Made by a program: the position numbers and the translations under genes | From: Pipra filicauda | Taxonomy: Eukaryota; Chordata; Aves; Passeriformes; Pipridae | Assembly (NCBI RefSeq): GCF_003945595.2 | Contig: NW_024104508.1 | Location: forward strand, 124,001-188,000 | Length of the DNA: 64,000 nt | Direction of reading: 5' to 3' | In this document: positions 17,140 to 31,300 of the stretch, piece by piece | Numbering within the stretch: the stretch's first letter is position 1 | Layout: each line of letters starts with the position of its first letter | Notes under the pieces: generated by a model | What the model saw: the letters and a program-made list of their open reading frames with translations, nothing else | What the model was told of the DNA's origin: nothing | Databases searched by the model: none

Positions 17140-20100
17140 GAGGAAGGTGAATCTGAACTCTGCCTTGCAGCTTTGTATTATTCATTACATAATTGCTATG
17201 TTTTATTAGAAATATGATCTATTATAACCTTGAATACGGTAACTTAAATGACATTGAAAATTAGATTATTCTGATTATTAGAGAAGTGAGAAAGGTACTA
17301 AACATTTGTAAGGCTGATAATCAATCAGTGTACCCATCTGAGTGCAATAAAAATCAATCAGGAGCTACTGTGTTTAAATCTAATTTTTTAAGCATGACAT
17401 TTTCTTCTGAGTTTCTTTTTTAAATGTCACCCTCTTCTACAACAGTGATTGATTCTATCCCCAGGGACAGTTAACTCCAACTGTTTTATTCATTGCACTG
17501 AGCTCTTGGATCCACAGTCTTTTCTAAATATCAAATTAATGACAACAATAATATTTTCATCAAAATGTGAAATTCAGAAATAGGCGTTCATGGAATCAAA
17601 GCAGCAAGAAGCATGGCAGTGTATTTAAATTGCTTCAAATACCAGGGACCTTTCAACTAGCAAGCAGTGTACTTTATTTAACACAGAAAATGGTAGAATT
17701 CTGTGTCCCTCCAGTTCTCTTCTTTCCCCCCATAAAAGAGAAGGCCAAGAATTTGCTTGTTTAAAACATAATTCATTTAGAAATGTTTCAGAAGTGAACA
17801 ATGAATCACTGGCTATAGGGAGGCTGTGAGTAATTACCTATGCCTTCAAAATAACCTTATTAGGCTATTGTAAGTATAGGGGAGACCTTTGATACCTATA
17901 GCCTAAGGGCCTCTATTTTTCCATTCATGCACAGGGGATTTATATGGTTATATCCTATTATAACTGACGAAAGCAACACATCTCCCATTTATGTATGAGG
18001 ATAACTGCGGGGTTAATATATCAAGAACTGAGTTATAAGAACGGGTTTCATTATATGAATGAATGATACAAATGGATGCTCTACAGCTTTATTTAACTGG
18101 CCTGAAACTTGATCTGTGGTTTCAAGGATTCCCATCAGACTGAAAATTTTATTTTTGACATGAAATTTGGCACCTGCTATTGTCACATTCCTGAAATATT
18201 AGTAAAGGGAATGAGCAAAAAAAGGAGTTTCTAGCCCCTTGAAGAAAAATAATACCAACTGAAATCAGACTTAGGACCAAAACTGGAAAGCTAATGCCCA
18301 ACAACAGGTTGAGAAAAATACCCCTTGAAAATAGCTGAAAGGTATGCCTTTGGTATTCTTTTATCTATTTATTTTAAATTATTAATTATATTGTTTCACT
18401 TTCTTTTTTTTTATTATTAAGACATCCAGAAGCCAAAAAGAGCAGCTAGCGTACTTGAGATATCTAGAACTGCCAATCCAAGACCCAAAAACACTGCTAA
18501 AGGAAAACAAATGTTTCTACGGGCAGATTTGGCTTGAATGTTGCAGGACAGGACAAAAAAAAAAACCCAAACACCGAAAACCCTTAACCTGTTTCCAAGT
18601 GTATAAATATACCACTAATGCCGACCTTTATATTGACTACAGTATTTCAGGACTGGTTCAAGTTCTGAAGAATATGCCAAACACAGTAATAAGTGCCCAA
18701 AGAATAAAAATCAGGACTTCAGAAATACGAATGGAAACCTCCCCAAACAGGTTCTAAGAACAAATGAGAAATGAAGAAGTTGCAAAAACAGAAATATAGC
18801 AAACAAGTGGAACAAAAACAGAAGAAAATGTGTTTTGCAGTATGTAAGTGTGGGCAGGCAGAGGGGAGAGCACAAGGAGCAGCTGAGTCAGAGCCAGGAT
18901 GTATAGGGCACAGCATCTATACCATGAAATGAAATGAAAGCAGACTCCTTGGTATCCCTTACCATCTCTCTACATACTGCAACCAAAGCAGGTGGAGAGA
19001 TGCGATTATACCTTTAATGATAAACTGTTTAAATAGCATTTGCCCTGTGATTTCCATTTTCAAAGTGCTTTAATATCATCAACTAATTGGCAGCGTGAAA
19101 CAGGATAATCCACACACTCTTAGCAGCTGATGTTTAAAGAGCTATTGAAGGTTGTTAGCATTAACAATTGCAGGCAGAATAAATAACTAATATCCCCATG
19201 AAGACCCACCAACATATCTGCAATGGAAATAGCCTAGCCATACTCACTGACTCAGATAAAATTTACTCACTGATAGATTTCTATCTGTATTTCACATAAG
19301 CAACACCTCAAGTTACTTAATATAGTCAGAAATTCCCATATGCGAGATGGAGCATCTCCACAGGCAGGTCTTGCAATGTCCCTGTGCATCTTGTGCTGCT
19401 GTTGAATTAACCTACTCATCTGTCATTCCCCCCTAGTTCCTGTCCTGCCCCATCTCTCTCAGTATTCTGCATGAAATCAGTCACTTCCTTATTCTCAACG
19501 AAAAACCTGCAATTTTTATTAAGATCTACCATGCCACTTGCAACAGATTTGCAGAGTAATAGCATCCTCCCCTTCCCTACTCAGTGCTGGAATGGGAAGG
19601 AGCTTTGGGAATCAATCACTCCATCTAGGGAGGTTTCCCAAACTTACAGGGCTTCTGTGGGTAACCCACCATGAAATGCCAGCCTGCAGCAGAATCCCCA
19701 TGAAACTCAAACCCTCAGGGAAACAAAGCATTGTGCTTACTATCTACTGTTTTGGCTGCCAAGATCCAAGTGGATTTACTAGTAACTTCTGTGGCAGTCT
19801 AGATAAAATTCTGCATGCAGCTGGTTAAAGAGAAATACTCCGGGGAACCAGAGGACAGCTTTTCTGGAATTGCAGTGTCTTAACACGTTAGCTAAAAATA
19901 TACAAGACCATAAGTGCAATGTGATTATTCTTTCTCTTCCTTACAGCTGAAGTGACCAAATGTATACACAGCAGCTGAAAAACATTTCTAAATACTCAGC
20001 CTGAAAATAAATTTCTATTAAGCCATAGTGAGTTTCTTTTACCATAGGCCAGGTAAAGAAAAAAATCCCTAAATTTCAAACTCTGAACTTTCAGTCAGGA

Positions 20101-20150
20101 ATCACTAAGAGGCCATTAAATCTGTCTCATCTGATTTCAGCTGTTCAAGT

Positions 20151-20210
20151 GCCCTTTCGAGCTACCTTCTCAAAGCAACTGCCCTTTTGAGCTACAATCT
20201 TGAAGCCTGG
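20151..20210. repeat. Degenerate tandem duplication, 30-bp unit
   Basis: Two adjacent 30-base units start GCCCTTTCGAGCTAC and GCCCTTTTGAGCTAC. They agree well over the first half and more loosely over the second, which indicates an old local duplication. The difference CGA/TGA is a CpG-type change. Confidence 0.75.
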
Positions 20211-21060
20211 TATACTAATTCTTTATGGATAACTGATTACAGGTAAAAATATCCTGAACCTGACCTTTCTCTACAGGTCACCAAAAGGTAAATCAGTCTA
20301 CTCATCTACACATATTACATGAATTTCTCTTAGGAGACAGTTATGGTAGTACAATGCCTCACAACTGGGAGATGCTGGGGTTATCCAAAGTCCTCAATTC
20401 AATTTGTTGGGCATTATCCAGGACCACTGATGGCCAGAGAAGTGCATGGCTGCAAGCTAAGACCAGACACTGCACCCTATTCCTGCCCACTGCCTGGCCC
20501 GACTGCAGCACTTTACACTTCAACCTGCTGCAGCTATTTTATTTCTCCTCCTAACACACACAGAAGAAAAGAACATGACTTGTGTTTTACTTAACTGGAA
20601 AGCTACCCACCATGACAAATTGCAAGCTCTTTCCTGACAACACCATTAACAGACTCCTTCAACTAAACAGCTTTCCATAATAAGCGCATTCATTCAACAT
20701 AATGACTGAGTCTCAGCTACAGGACAAATTCCGATCACGTATGATAAAACTGACTTTATGGGACAGCAAATGGAAAGGCTACAAAAAAAATAAAAAAGGA
20801 CACGAGCTGGAAGACCCCTTCCCTTTGCTTGCACATGGACATTTAGGACCCAGGGCAATGGCTCTGCAGAAGGAAGAGCAGAAGTTCAGTAACAATACCA
20901 AGACAGCGTGTCACTGCATTTCTCCATTTTATTATGGGTGGTTTCATGCAGTGAACACAGTCTAGCTTTCCCCAAAGAGGATTCACTCCTACATTACTTA
21001 CCAGAATTAAAAATAACAGCCCCAACTTATCCCCACTGCTGTTTTTGTCTTGTAGTGGTG

Positions 21061-21440
21061 CTACTCCACCGATCGCAGCGGAGTCCTATTAGCGCAGAAC
21101 TACAGTAGCGTAGTGGGAGATCAGGTCTAATATCGGTATCCGCAGATGGATAACACCGCATTCATACCTAAGTTTCATTTCTTTGTTTTGCCCCCAAGGC
21201 TAAATTTCACATTTGTACCTCCTGGTGCCTTGTGCAATTGTGTAAAGGTGCATCTAGCGAGAGAGCTGCCAACTGACAACACGTCTGAAGAGGCTTGCGT
21301 GCGCGGTGTACTTCATCAAGCACAAAGAACACATTGCCTCCCGCAACCGTAAATTGAGCTCATGAAGGCGGAGGAACAGTTGTTCCCGGCATGTTTTAAG
21401 AAAGGGAGCTGCAGTCTTGAATCGCGGCGTTAGCCTGCAC
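21061..21440. promoter_or_regulatory. CpG-enriched intronic patch (possible enhancer or cryptic promoter)
   Basis: A hand count gives about 20 CpG dinucleotides here, including clusters such as GATCGCAGCGG, GCGTGCGCGG and ATCGCGGCG. The flanking intron has only a few per kilobase. Overall G+C is raised only modestly, and it would not pass as a strong CpG island. A CpG-retaining patch deep in an intron is compatible with an unmethylated enhancer, an unannotated transcription start, or a recent insertion. No coding sequence is visible. Confidence 0.35.
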
Positions 21441-24400
21441 TACAGCTTGCAGCCCTGGCCTCCCACTAGGCCAGGGACAATAAAAGCAAAGAAATAGCTC
21501 AGCTACTATTTACCTATTCCTCTGAAGCAAATGTGCAAAACATGCCATTATGAACTCACACACATTCCTTCCTAAGGGCAAAGGCTTGCTGATACTCCTA
21601 CTAATAAAACAAAATAAAACAGAATTGAGATTGGGAGGTTATTTCCATCTCTCAAGGTGCCAGGATTGGCCCCCAAAGTGGAGGGCAGGGGGGACAGAGC
21701 GTGAGCCCCACAACCACACTCAACCTCCCTGCTTGGGCTTCCCTCCTGACTGCCTGAAGCTGCTGCCGAATGACCTGCTCCACCATGAGAGGCAGCCCAG
21801 CAGCAAGAGAAGGGAAGAACTGTACCACTTAATCAGGTGGACCTAAAAGCACTGCAAGATCAGCCAAAAAAAAATTACCTGTTTATGTCTCACACTGATG
21901 CATAGTCCAACACAGCTGGTGGGCCAGCACCGGCCAGGGGCCTTGGACTGCAGGTGGGTTGGATTTTTTAAAGAACAGTCCCTGTTTTTTAAACTGTTTT
22001 GCCATATTACTACAAGAAAAACTTAATCAAACGGGAAAATAGCATGCTCAGACAACACTATTGCGTCTCACGGCATTGTAGCATGTTGTTTACATCCTCT
22101 CCCTTCCCAAAAGCTGAGCAACTGGAATAAACAATTTGCAGATTCGTTGTTAGGGTGGAGTACTTTTTCTTAGGATTACATTGTCCTTTTTTCACAAACT
22201 GGAACTTAAGGAGAAAGCAAGGAGTGAGGTCAGGGGACTTCTTTTTCTTTCCATCTCAGGATTTCAGGAAAGCCGCACAGAGCCAGCCAGCAGGCTCAGG
22301 GACCATCAGGCTGGCAACATCATTGGATTCCCATAAAAGCCCTGCTGAAGCTGGCTGCTGCCACAGGTAAACAATGTTATTCACTTTCAGCTTTAGAGTC
22401 TCACTGCCCACCCTGAAGCACTACACCCACGAGCTGAGGCACTTGAAAGGCCTTTCCCTCCCAGGTTTTTCTTCGGATCCCTTTCTGCCATGCATGGCAT
22501 TACTCGGCACTGAGCCCCAGCCAGGCTCAACCTGCAGCAGCTGACGCCCCAGCTCACGGCCAGGATCTCTGTGCCTGGGACAGCAGCCGGTTTTGCTCTT
22601 CGAAGCAAATGGTGACTGGGAGACAAAGGCTGCTGTTTGTACCTTTAATAAACATTGCTCCATCCATAACTCACATGCAGAAATACTGCTTCTCATCTAT
22701 TAATGCAGGCTCTCCAGACATCTGTACTCCTGCTTTATGTAGAGGCAAAAGCATCACAGCATTACGGGGTCGAATTCCCTTAACACACCTGCAGCAACCT
22801 CAGCTGTTTCAGCACTCACGTTATGACATGAATCACTCCACAAGCCTGCACCTAATTATCAGACTGTCTATTTTGATATATCTTATCTTTTATGTACAAT
22901 GCCAAAGAAGTTCTTCTAAAATACATTCCAACTATTCTTTTATTTAAGAAAAAAAAATTGCTTTCTTGTCTGGGACTGTAATTCTAAAATAGTAGGAGTA
23001 AGTGGACCAGATTATTTTAAAAAGAAGGCATGCTAGTAACTACAGGACTGGCTTAAAGAGCTTAATTCTGTCAGACAGGGTCAAGCAGCATCAAATCCTG
23101 ATTTCTCCGTAAGATCTTTTAAATATCCCCAGTAAAGCCAGCACATAACCTTTTTACATTAAGCACTTTCACAGTACACCAGATCAGCCTGATGTAGTGA
23201 TCATACAAGGAGCAAAGCAGACAGACACTTTTTTCCAGGAAACAGCAAGATACTAAAAAAAGCAGCCTTTTTATTGTTGATTTGAAATCAAAGTGATTAC
23301 TGAGGGCTCTCCAACTTCCAGGGCAAGACTTAGTCCACACAAGGGAGTTCATTTTGAGAAGCCAAACAGGCAGCAGGTCAACACAGAGTTAACTCAATAA
23401 AATAATAATTTCTACTTGGATAAACTGACCTAGTTTTCCCAGACTTCTCCATGAAAACAAAGGATGCAACTTGGACATGAGATGACATCTGAAAGGGAAG
23501 CCAAGGGCTGGGCAAGGAGACTGAATTCAACACAGAGCTGGTCGTTAACTAAATGAGGGTGGTGGTCCCTAGCTGGCATTAGAAATGACTACCGAGCACA
23601 GGATTAACTGGCATTACTGGTGGTTCCTACTCCCATCTTATCTCATTCGTGCCAATGACAAATCTTTCATGTCCTTCAACAGTGTGGGTTTGGGCCCTGA
23701 ACTCATCATACACAGGTTGGATGCCTCCTTGCAGCTAGGATGGTCTTCTCCAAGACTGGTAAGTGCAAGATGCAAGACACACTAACAGAAGGGTTTCTAC
23801 AAGGTCCTCAGAATATTATTCCAGAGCTACAACTGTCATGGGATGCACTGGCTGAAAACTCAGATTTCCAAAAGCAGAGGTTTATTCAGTTCCTGAAAGA
23901 GCTGCCGAACATCCACCTGCCCAGCCAGCTGCAGGACTGCCCCAGAGCCCCAGGCTGCATGGCAGACACAGCGCAGGCAAGTCCCCCAGGGCCTGGGATG
24001 CACATCGTGGAGGACAGGAACAGACAAGGCTCCTTCCCGGCCCCCCTCATAACTCATCCTGAGATTTTGCAAAACACAACAGTGCGGACAACTCAGCATT
24101 TTGGGATTCAACCCAGTGTTATTTTCTGCAGAGCCTTGTTGTGCTGGAACACCTCCAACCAGCTCAAGTTAAACAATTTGCCCAGAGAAAATGTTCAATG
24201 AAGGGGAAACATAAAAGTATGTACAGAAAGAGGCCTGAGTCCCCCTCTTTTCTAATCCATCACACAGTATTAGAGATTAAATACTCATTAAAAATATATA
24301 TAATAAACTGTTAAGACAGGATATCTAGTGATTCCTCTTAATTGCCTCGCTTTTCCCACACCTCAGTTTCTAGGGAATATTTTTAAATATTCCTCCTCCA

Positions 24401-27400
24401 TTAGTGCAAGGCCCCTTTACCATGGGGTTACCTCACCATTTCATCCCCTCAGCAAGAAAGAAGACCCCAAAAGTCATGGGGTTTAATACTGCATACCCTG
24501 TAAGAGGCAGCTGATATGTCTGTACAATTTTATGTATTTTCATGGCTTACAGTGCTTTAATTCTAGTAGGAAAAATGTTCCTAATAAACATGTGAAGTAG
24601 CTATAACTGACTTAGAAAACAAGAGGAAAAGTTGCCAAGAAAAAACTTTGACTCTCTTTAGGACAGGCAGAATTTAAGCCTTCTGCAGAATTAAAGGAAT
24701 AAAATATTTATGCTTATTCTCCTCTGCCCCTGTGTACTTTTTCCTGTGTTATGAGAGAGGTTTGAACATAAAGGGGCTTCTTTTTCTTAATAACAGCTAT
24801 CCTCTTGCTTTTACTTTTTATCTTTTTTATTATTATTATTTGCACTCCTTTTCAATTTAAAATTGTGTTCTGGATGTTCTGACTTAATAGCACTGTTCAC
24901 CTGAAGAGGCATCCAAAGAGGGGGAAAAAAAAGAAAAATATGCATTGAGCTTCCCTTCCAAATTACCAAAAGGGGAAAATCAAACATCCTTCCCGTAGAA
25001 AAGCGCTGTCAAAAGACTCTTATGAACTAGCACTTGTCCACGTCACTTGTTCCAGGGATCTGGATCATATGTGTTTGATCCCTGAGCTACTCAAAGGGAT
25101 AACCAGATTGTGTGGCACAGTACACTAACTATGAGACCAAATACACACTAGCTTAGGACTTCCACACCTGCAAGAGACATCTAACCTGAAACACAAGAGC
25201 CCTAGCCTGCTCCCTGCCCAACAGAGAGCAACAAAAGCTCCCCTAATCTGATGCTTCATCTTCCAGCATCAATAGCTTTTCTGGATCAGGAAAAAACACA
25301 CCTTTATGAAATTTCAGATGTGACACTTTTTTGAGTGGCTTTTCCCATTGTGTCTCCACTAGAAGCAAAACAAACCATGTCATGGGTCACCTAGAAGAAG
25401 TGTCATGGCAAGAAAAACAGGGGAAAGACAGTTCTTGCGTGTAAGAAGCAGCTCACACAGCTACGGTGCAGTGAGGGATGCTGAACACGCACGGTGCAGC
25501 AGTTCAGCACATAAGGATGTTCAGTTACTGCTGATTTGTCTTCCTGGGCTGATGCCTCCTCTACTGATGTCTCTGAGTTACCAAATGGCTAAAACCCGTG
25601 CAATGCCAATATCAGCCTTTTTTTGAGATATAGAAAAAAGTCTCATGCATTACCCAATATAAACATCTTACACTTAATTTTTAAAACCCTAAAAAAATAA
25701 AAACTCAAATCTTTGCTACTGGAACATCCTCTGAAAGTACACAATATATAAAAGTATTATGCTTTGTAAGAGAACACGTAACTTTGAAATATAATTTTGA
25801 TTTTAAAATATAATACTACTCCCCATAAAGTCCAGCAATTCCTAACAATTCCCATTTTTTCTACCTCTCTTACATTCTGTTACTATTTCCATAACACAAA
25901 CCGTAATCAGGTAGTTGGGAGTTAAAATAAAAACATGGAGACATGAGAAGAAGCAAAGGATTTGCAGCAGCACCCACTGCACCCGGGCTGACTGACAGCA
26001 GAAAATCTGTTAATGATGGAAATAGGAGGAGACAGAGCAGGTGAAAACAGTGTCTCTGGATCGACCGCTGTGTCAAGGAGTGATGTCCTCTCCCGCTCCT
26101 TCAACCGCGCAGTGATGTCTTCACCAAAACTACCTGCTACAGGAATAAAGCCCAGGCTTCTGCCAGAGACCTGGCACCCCAGCCATTTGACAAACTGCAA
26201 GTGTACCCACCGCTGAAGGAGAGAGTGAGGTGATGTCTGCAGCATTTCTGAAATGCTTTCCCTTATCATCCAGTGTTATTCAACTGAGTATCTCTGTTTG
26301 TGATGTCTTAATCCATCCTCAGTGCTAAGTTTTCCTATCTAATTTAAGGGTTTTTTTCAGGCTCTCAAGTTCTACCGTTAAGAGTTTCCCAAGTTTAAAT
26401 ACACCAAGTTCTGCCTCCAAGAAAATATTTATGGTGGAGCATCGACCTACTTAACACAGGAAAAAACAATCCAAAGCGCAAAATGCACACCACTAACTGC
26501 CAGTAATCCTTCTTCCCACAAGTTTAAAGACAAGAAATGTTTAAAAATATAATGCATTGAAAATTATACATTTGTAATACTCTTTGTTAGTCTGTCATTT
26601 TAAATGGTTTATAAAGTCCTCCCTCAGAGGATTGGACTTAAATCATTCATTAACTTGAAGCTGATTGCTCTGTCCTGGAAAGGGGGAAGAACATGGATTT
26701 CTCAGATGTAACCCAATTTCCTACCAGAAACAAAAACAACCTGATGAAATTCAGTTACCAAAACGATCTATCATACCCCAAGCAAAAGCATAAATAAATT
26801 AAATTGCCAAATGAGCTCCTTCAGCAAAGTCTAACTTTATTGGGAGTTTTAAAATTAACATTTCACTTGCTTCGAAGTTTGAAAAAAGAAAGAGAGAAAG
26901 AAAGAAAAGTAGGTCAGCATGTTTCCCCAGCATGTCTTCCTGACTCCATTAAAACTGTCTGTCAGATGACTAACCATGCCTGTAATCCAACTAAAAGCAT
27001 GTTTGCTTTCTGTTGCACTTTTTGCCAGGGGAAAGGAAGAATTCCACTTAGTTTTAACGCTGAAATTCAGGTAAATCTCTCCAAAGTCAGACAATTTCCT
27101 CACATTTACTTACCAAATCTGTTTATATCAACAACAAGTAACTGGTTATGGATGCACAGCACTGAGAAATGATCCCACAGCTCATTAAATGCCGATCAGC
27201 CACAGGCACAGCCTGTAGGGCTTTAAGCTACAACTTGTAGAAGTCAAGTTTCAGAGCTGTTGTCTGAGTGACAGACTTTGCATGAGACCTAGATTTAAAC
27301 ATTTAAGAGCTTTCAAAAACATGCAAGCATGCAAACAAATACTAGAGTAAAGTAAGACTGGGCAAAACCATTCCTGTTCATCTTGGACCCAAGGAAATTA

Positions 27401-28329
27401 GAAATCCCAATGCCTTATGATCTTTCCTTTCCCTTTTATAGAATTACCAGCTGAGTGTTATTTATGTTAGGATAAAAAAAAGTGTTATTTCTTCTGCTTG
27501 TACACCATCTACTTTAAAAAATCCTTTACACTTTCCACATGAGCGCTGAAGAACTGGAGATTAACTGTTCCAATGTATTTTAAAATGAGCATGTGATTCA
27601 AAGTCAAACTAAAAACAAATCAAGGCTATTTTTAGAGCACAGTCCTAGGGCCAGCATCCCAGCAGGAGGAGCTGCAACGTGTCAGCCGGCTTATCTCAGG
27701 CACAGCAATGGAAAACTCCCTCTGCTATAACAATTCATAGAGCGGATGAAAGCAAGTCCTAAGAACCTGACAGCAGCAGAGGGAAATCCACAGCCTCATC
27801 TACTTATGTAGAGATCTTCCAAACTGTCTTTGAGATCTTACTGATTTCTGAGCTTCTGCTTTCTATCTTCCACACCATCAGCACAGGAGCTGCTCTCCGC
27901 AGAGAGGCCAGCATGAGCTTTGTTTCTTTGCCTGCTGCAGAGGCACCTACCCTATGCAAGACCATCTCCAGCAAAGTGATCACTAGGAAAACAAAGAAGC
28001 AAGTTTGTAGATATAAACCATCAGGAAGACGTATGCATTCTCACATATGTTTCTTCTAAAGGGAAGGACCAAATATGTATCTCCTCTGATATGAGTCCTT
28101 CAGGCACATTCGGGTTGCTGCAGTTCAGACTTCCCAGAACTCTTGGGAACAATTTACTGCATTTCTCATGAACCTTGGCTACTGTAGATAACATTTTCAG
28201 GTTGGCCTGACAACCAAATAAGCCGTGTTTAGCTTCAAGGCCCAGGACACTGGCAATTTGCTCATTCCCAGACTGATACTTATCTCATTGACATTTCTCC
28301 ATCCTTTGGATTCAATATCCCAAAATAAG

Positions 28330-28343
28330 AAAAAAAAAAAAAA
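28330..28343. repeat. A14 homopolymer
   Basis: This is a plain A run inside intron. No flanking retroposon structure was recognised. Confidence 0.85.
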
Positions 28344-31300
28344 GGCATTCACAGGGAGCAAAAAAGATGGCAGAGAAACCACAAGGTGCCAGCAGAGAAA
28401 GCACAAGCCGCATGGCACAACAGCAATTAGGAGAAAGAGATGTATCAAAGATGCCCTGCATCCCTAACAAGAAGATGATCCGAATGAGGAATACGAAGCA
28501 GTGAACTGAGCGCATAAAGGAAGAATGGGAGCTCTGAAACAAAGCCTTTGAGGTCATGGGATTGGGGTCTCAGCAGTTATGTCTGCATGACCAAGCAAAT
28601 GTGGCCTCAGCATCGTGCTTAGGAGTGCAGGGATTGGGTAGGGACTGGCTACCTCCAGATTTCCCATCTGCTCTTACAGCAGCATTGCCCAGCACAGCAC
28701 AGGGCAGAAAGGCTAACCCAGGGTTTTCTTTGCCATGAAAGCCGTTGGAATACTAAACTCAAGAAGAGGTAAAGGCTACCTGCAATGGCAACACAAATGC
28801 ATAGAGCCAGTGTCTCCACATGTACAATCTGGAATAATGCTATAAACCGAAGTGGGGAACAAGAAATAACAGAAAAAGGCCATGGAAAGAACCAGGTCCA
28901 TGTTGAGAAGTGGTTTTGTAAGAGATATCTGCCTAAAATGCCTTTTACTTGGAAACTGACAGAAGAAAGCACGTGATGATCCCTAAAACACCCTAAAGGT
29001 GTGAAAAATTAAAATTAGACCTGTCTCAGTGCCAACTGTCCTCAAGGAAGAGATGGATCTCCAGAGGAAGTGGCACATGGCAGGACCGCCACAGAACCCT
29101 GAGCTGCAAGCACCAACAGACAGGTCTTAGCCACACCATGGGCTCTGACAACATGTGCTCCCTTAAAACAAGGAAGAGTTCAATAAGGTCTGAGGCCTTT
29201 GCTAGAGTACTGAACAGTAGCACACACTTCTCCAGAGTGTGCTGCAGGTATAACCAGAAATCAGACTGTATGTACATTACACTTTTTGCTGGCTCCAGTT
29301 ATCTCCATGTTTCACCTATAACGAAAGAAAAGTTACTTGCACAAGGACTCTGTGTTGTTCAGCTGAATTTCTTCCACAGGACAAGACTAAAAGCCATTCA
29401 GAAAATCCTTTCTTACAGCACTTCTCTTTCAGAGCACAGTCAGGTACTGCAGTACAAATGATTAGCATAATAACTTTAGAAGTGTCACAAATTTAATAAA
29501 ACACCTTGTTAAGCAAAAACGTAAGAAAGGCACACATTTACAGACACTGAGGACTAGGATTGATGGATGCAGGCAAAGGCTGCAGAGAGCACACGAGCCC
29601 TTGGTAACTTCTGCCAGGATCCGTGTTGTCATAGAGACAGCAGAGAGCGTTGAAAAGTTCACCACGGTAGCTATACCTTAGTGGATAAGTCTTAATGTAA
29701 CTTCCAGCTGAGGACATGTAATCAATCTCTGTATGAGCTTATTGAAGGAATTCCCTTTATGCTTACTCAGTCCTCAAGAGCCCAAAATGAGGGAAAAGGT
29801 TTTAAAATACATATTTTACTACTTTTAAAGCCAAGCCAAGCCTTAGTGCTTCCTTTGGATGGGGGGAGTAGGGGTGGTGGCAGCACAAAGATAACTGTCT
29901 CTTTTGAAAAAGAAATTAAATAAAACATTAAAAACTTGATAAAGACATTCAATTAAAAAAAAAAATCCAAAACACCAACACCACCAAAAAAACCCCCCCA
30001 AAACCAAACAGCTTGGAACTAGTAATTCTAGGGCAGCCTGGCAAGTTTGGTCATGTGTGCCAGTGTCTCCCTCTTTTCCCAGACATTTTCCCTACAGAGA
30101 TGCTCACAGTCCTGGCATCTCACTGCTGCTCTTCTCCCATCGGGTTTAATCACCTCATTCCCTTTCACACTGCTGAACATGGGACTTCCCCTGCTCTGTC
30201 TTCCCTCTCCATGCTCTTCTCCTGGCATCTCCCTCTCCAGTGGCATTTGACCACTGGTTTACCTTTCACAGGGCAGCAGCGCCCCCTGACCCTTCTTGGT
30301 CAGCTCCGGGCTCTGTCCCACCACTTGGGAGGTATGGGATGCTGGAGCCCACAAGAAGCAGCACAGAAACAGTGCCAGGGGTTGTTTATTGGCCGAGGTC
30401 TTCAATTCTCAGCTTACACAATTATGGTTTTCTATGCAAGAATGAGGGGGAAAAAAATTGCAGCACTAGTGTGTTACAGTTTAAAGTTATAGCTATTTGC
30501 GTAATGCCTGAAAGGCAAGGAACAGAAGAAAAAGAGAACCTTAGATGCTGCACATACTTTTCCCCAACATTTTAGGATATAAGGATCAGACTAATTACCA
30601 AACAGTCCTGAGTTGAGCAGGGTTCACTAATCACGCTCTGCTTGAGGAATTAGGAGAGAATTTACTTAGCCGCATCATGAAAGGTGCCAATAAATTGTTC
30701 AGCTGGAGAGTTAACATAATAAAAAAAAAATCATTTTTTATGTTATTTTCTTTAGCAGTTTATTAATTGCTGCCTGAAATACTTTTCTGAGAGACAACGA
30801 GCTGCAAATGAATTCATGGGCTATTAATCTGCTGTACATGGCACTGGAGGGAAAGCTCATTAGGTGAGCTGATGCAATTACTGCTATTACATAACCATCT
30901 TCACAGAACATAGAGTAAATTATGGATAATAACATTCAATCTAAGTTGCTCCTTTAAACATTAAAGCTGGCAACTGAAAGCTATGCAAAATCGGGGAAAA
31001 GGCTAAAACACAAAAGAGGCAGACCCCAAAAGGAGAAAAGAAAAGCCGATCTGCTTCTTTGAAGACAACAAACCGATATGAAAATCAAGAGATGCTTATT
31101 TAACCATGGGAAACAATGTGCAACAAGTAGAACTCAGTTCTCTACAAGAGAATTTTAATTGTATATAGATCATTTTCAGCCACCCAGCATAACAAAGTCT
31201 GCATTATCTCTGGCAGAGCACAGGCTGACACTGGAGCACTGTAGGTTTTGTTGCAGGAAGACCCTTCCCGTTGGCTTTGCTCTCATCTTAAAAAAAGTCT

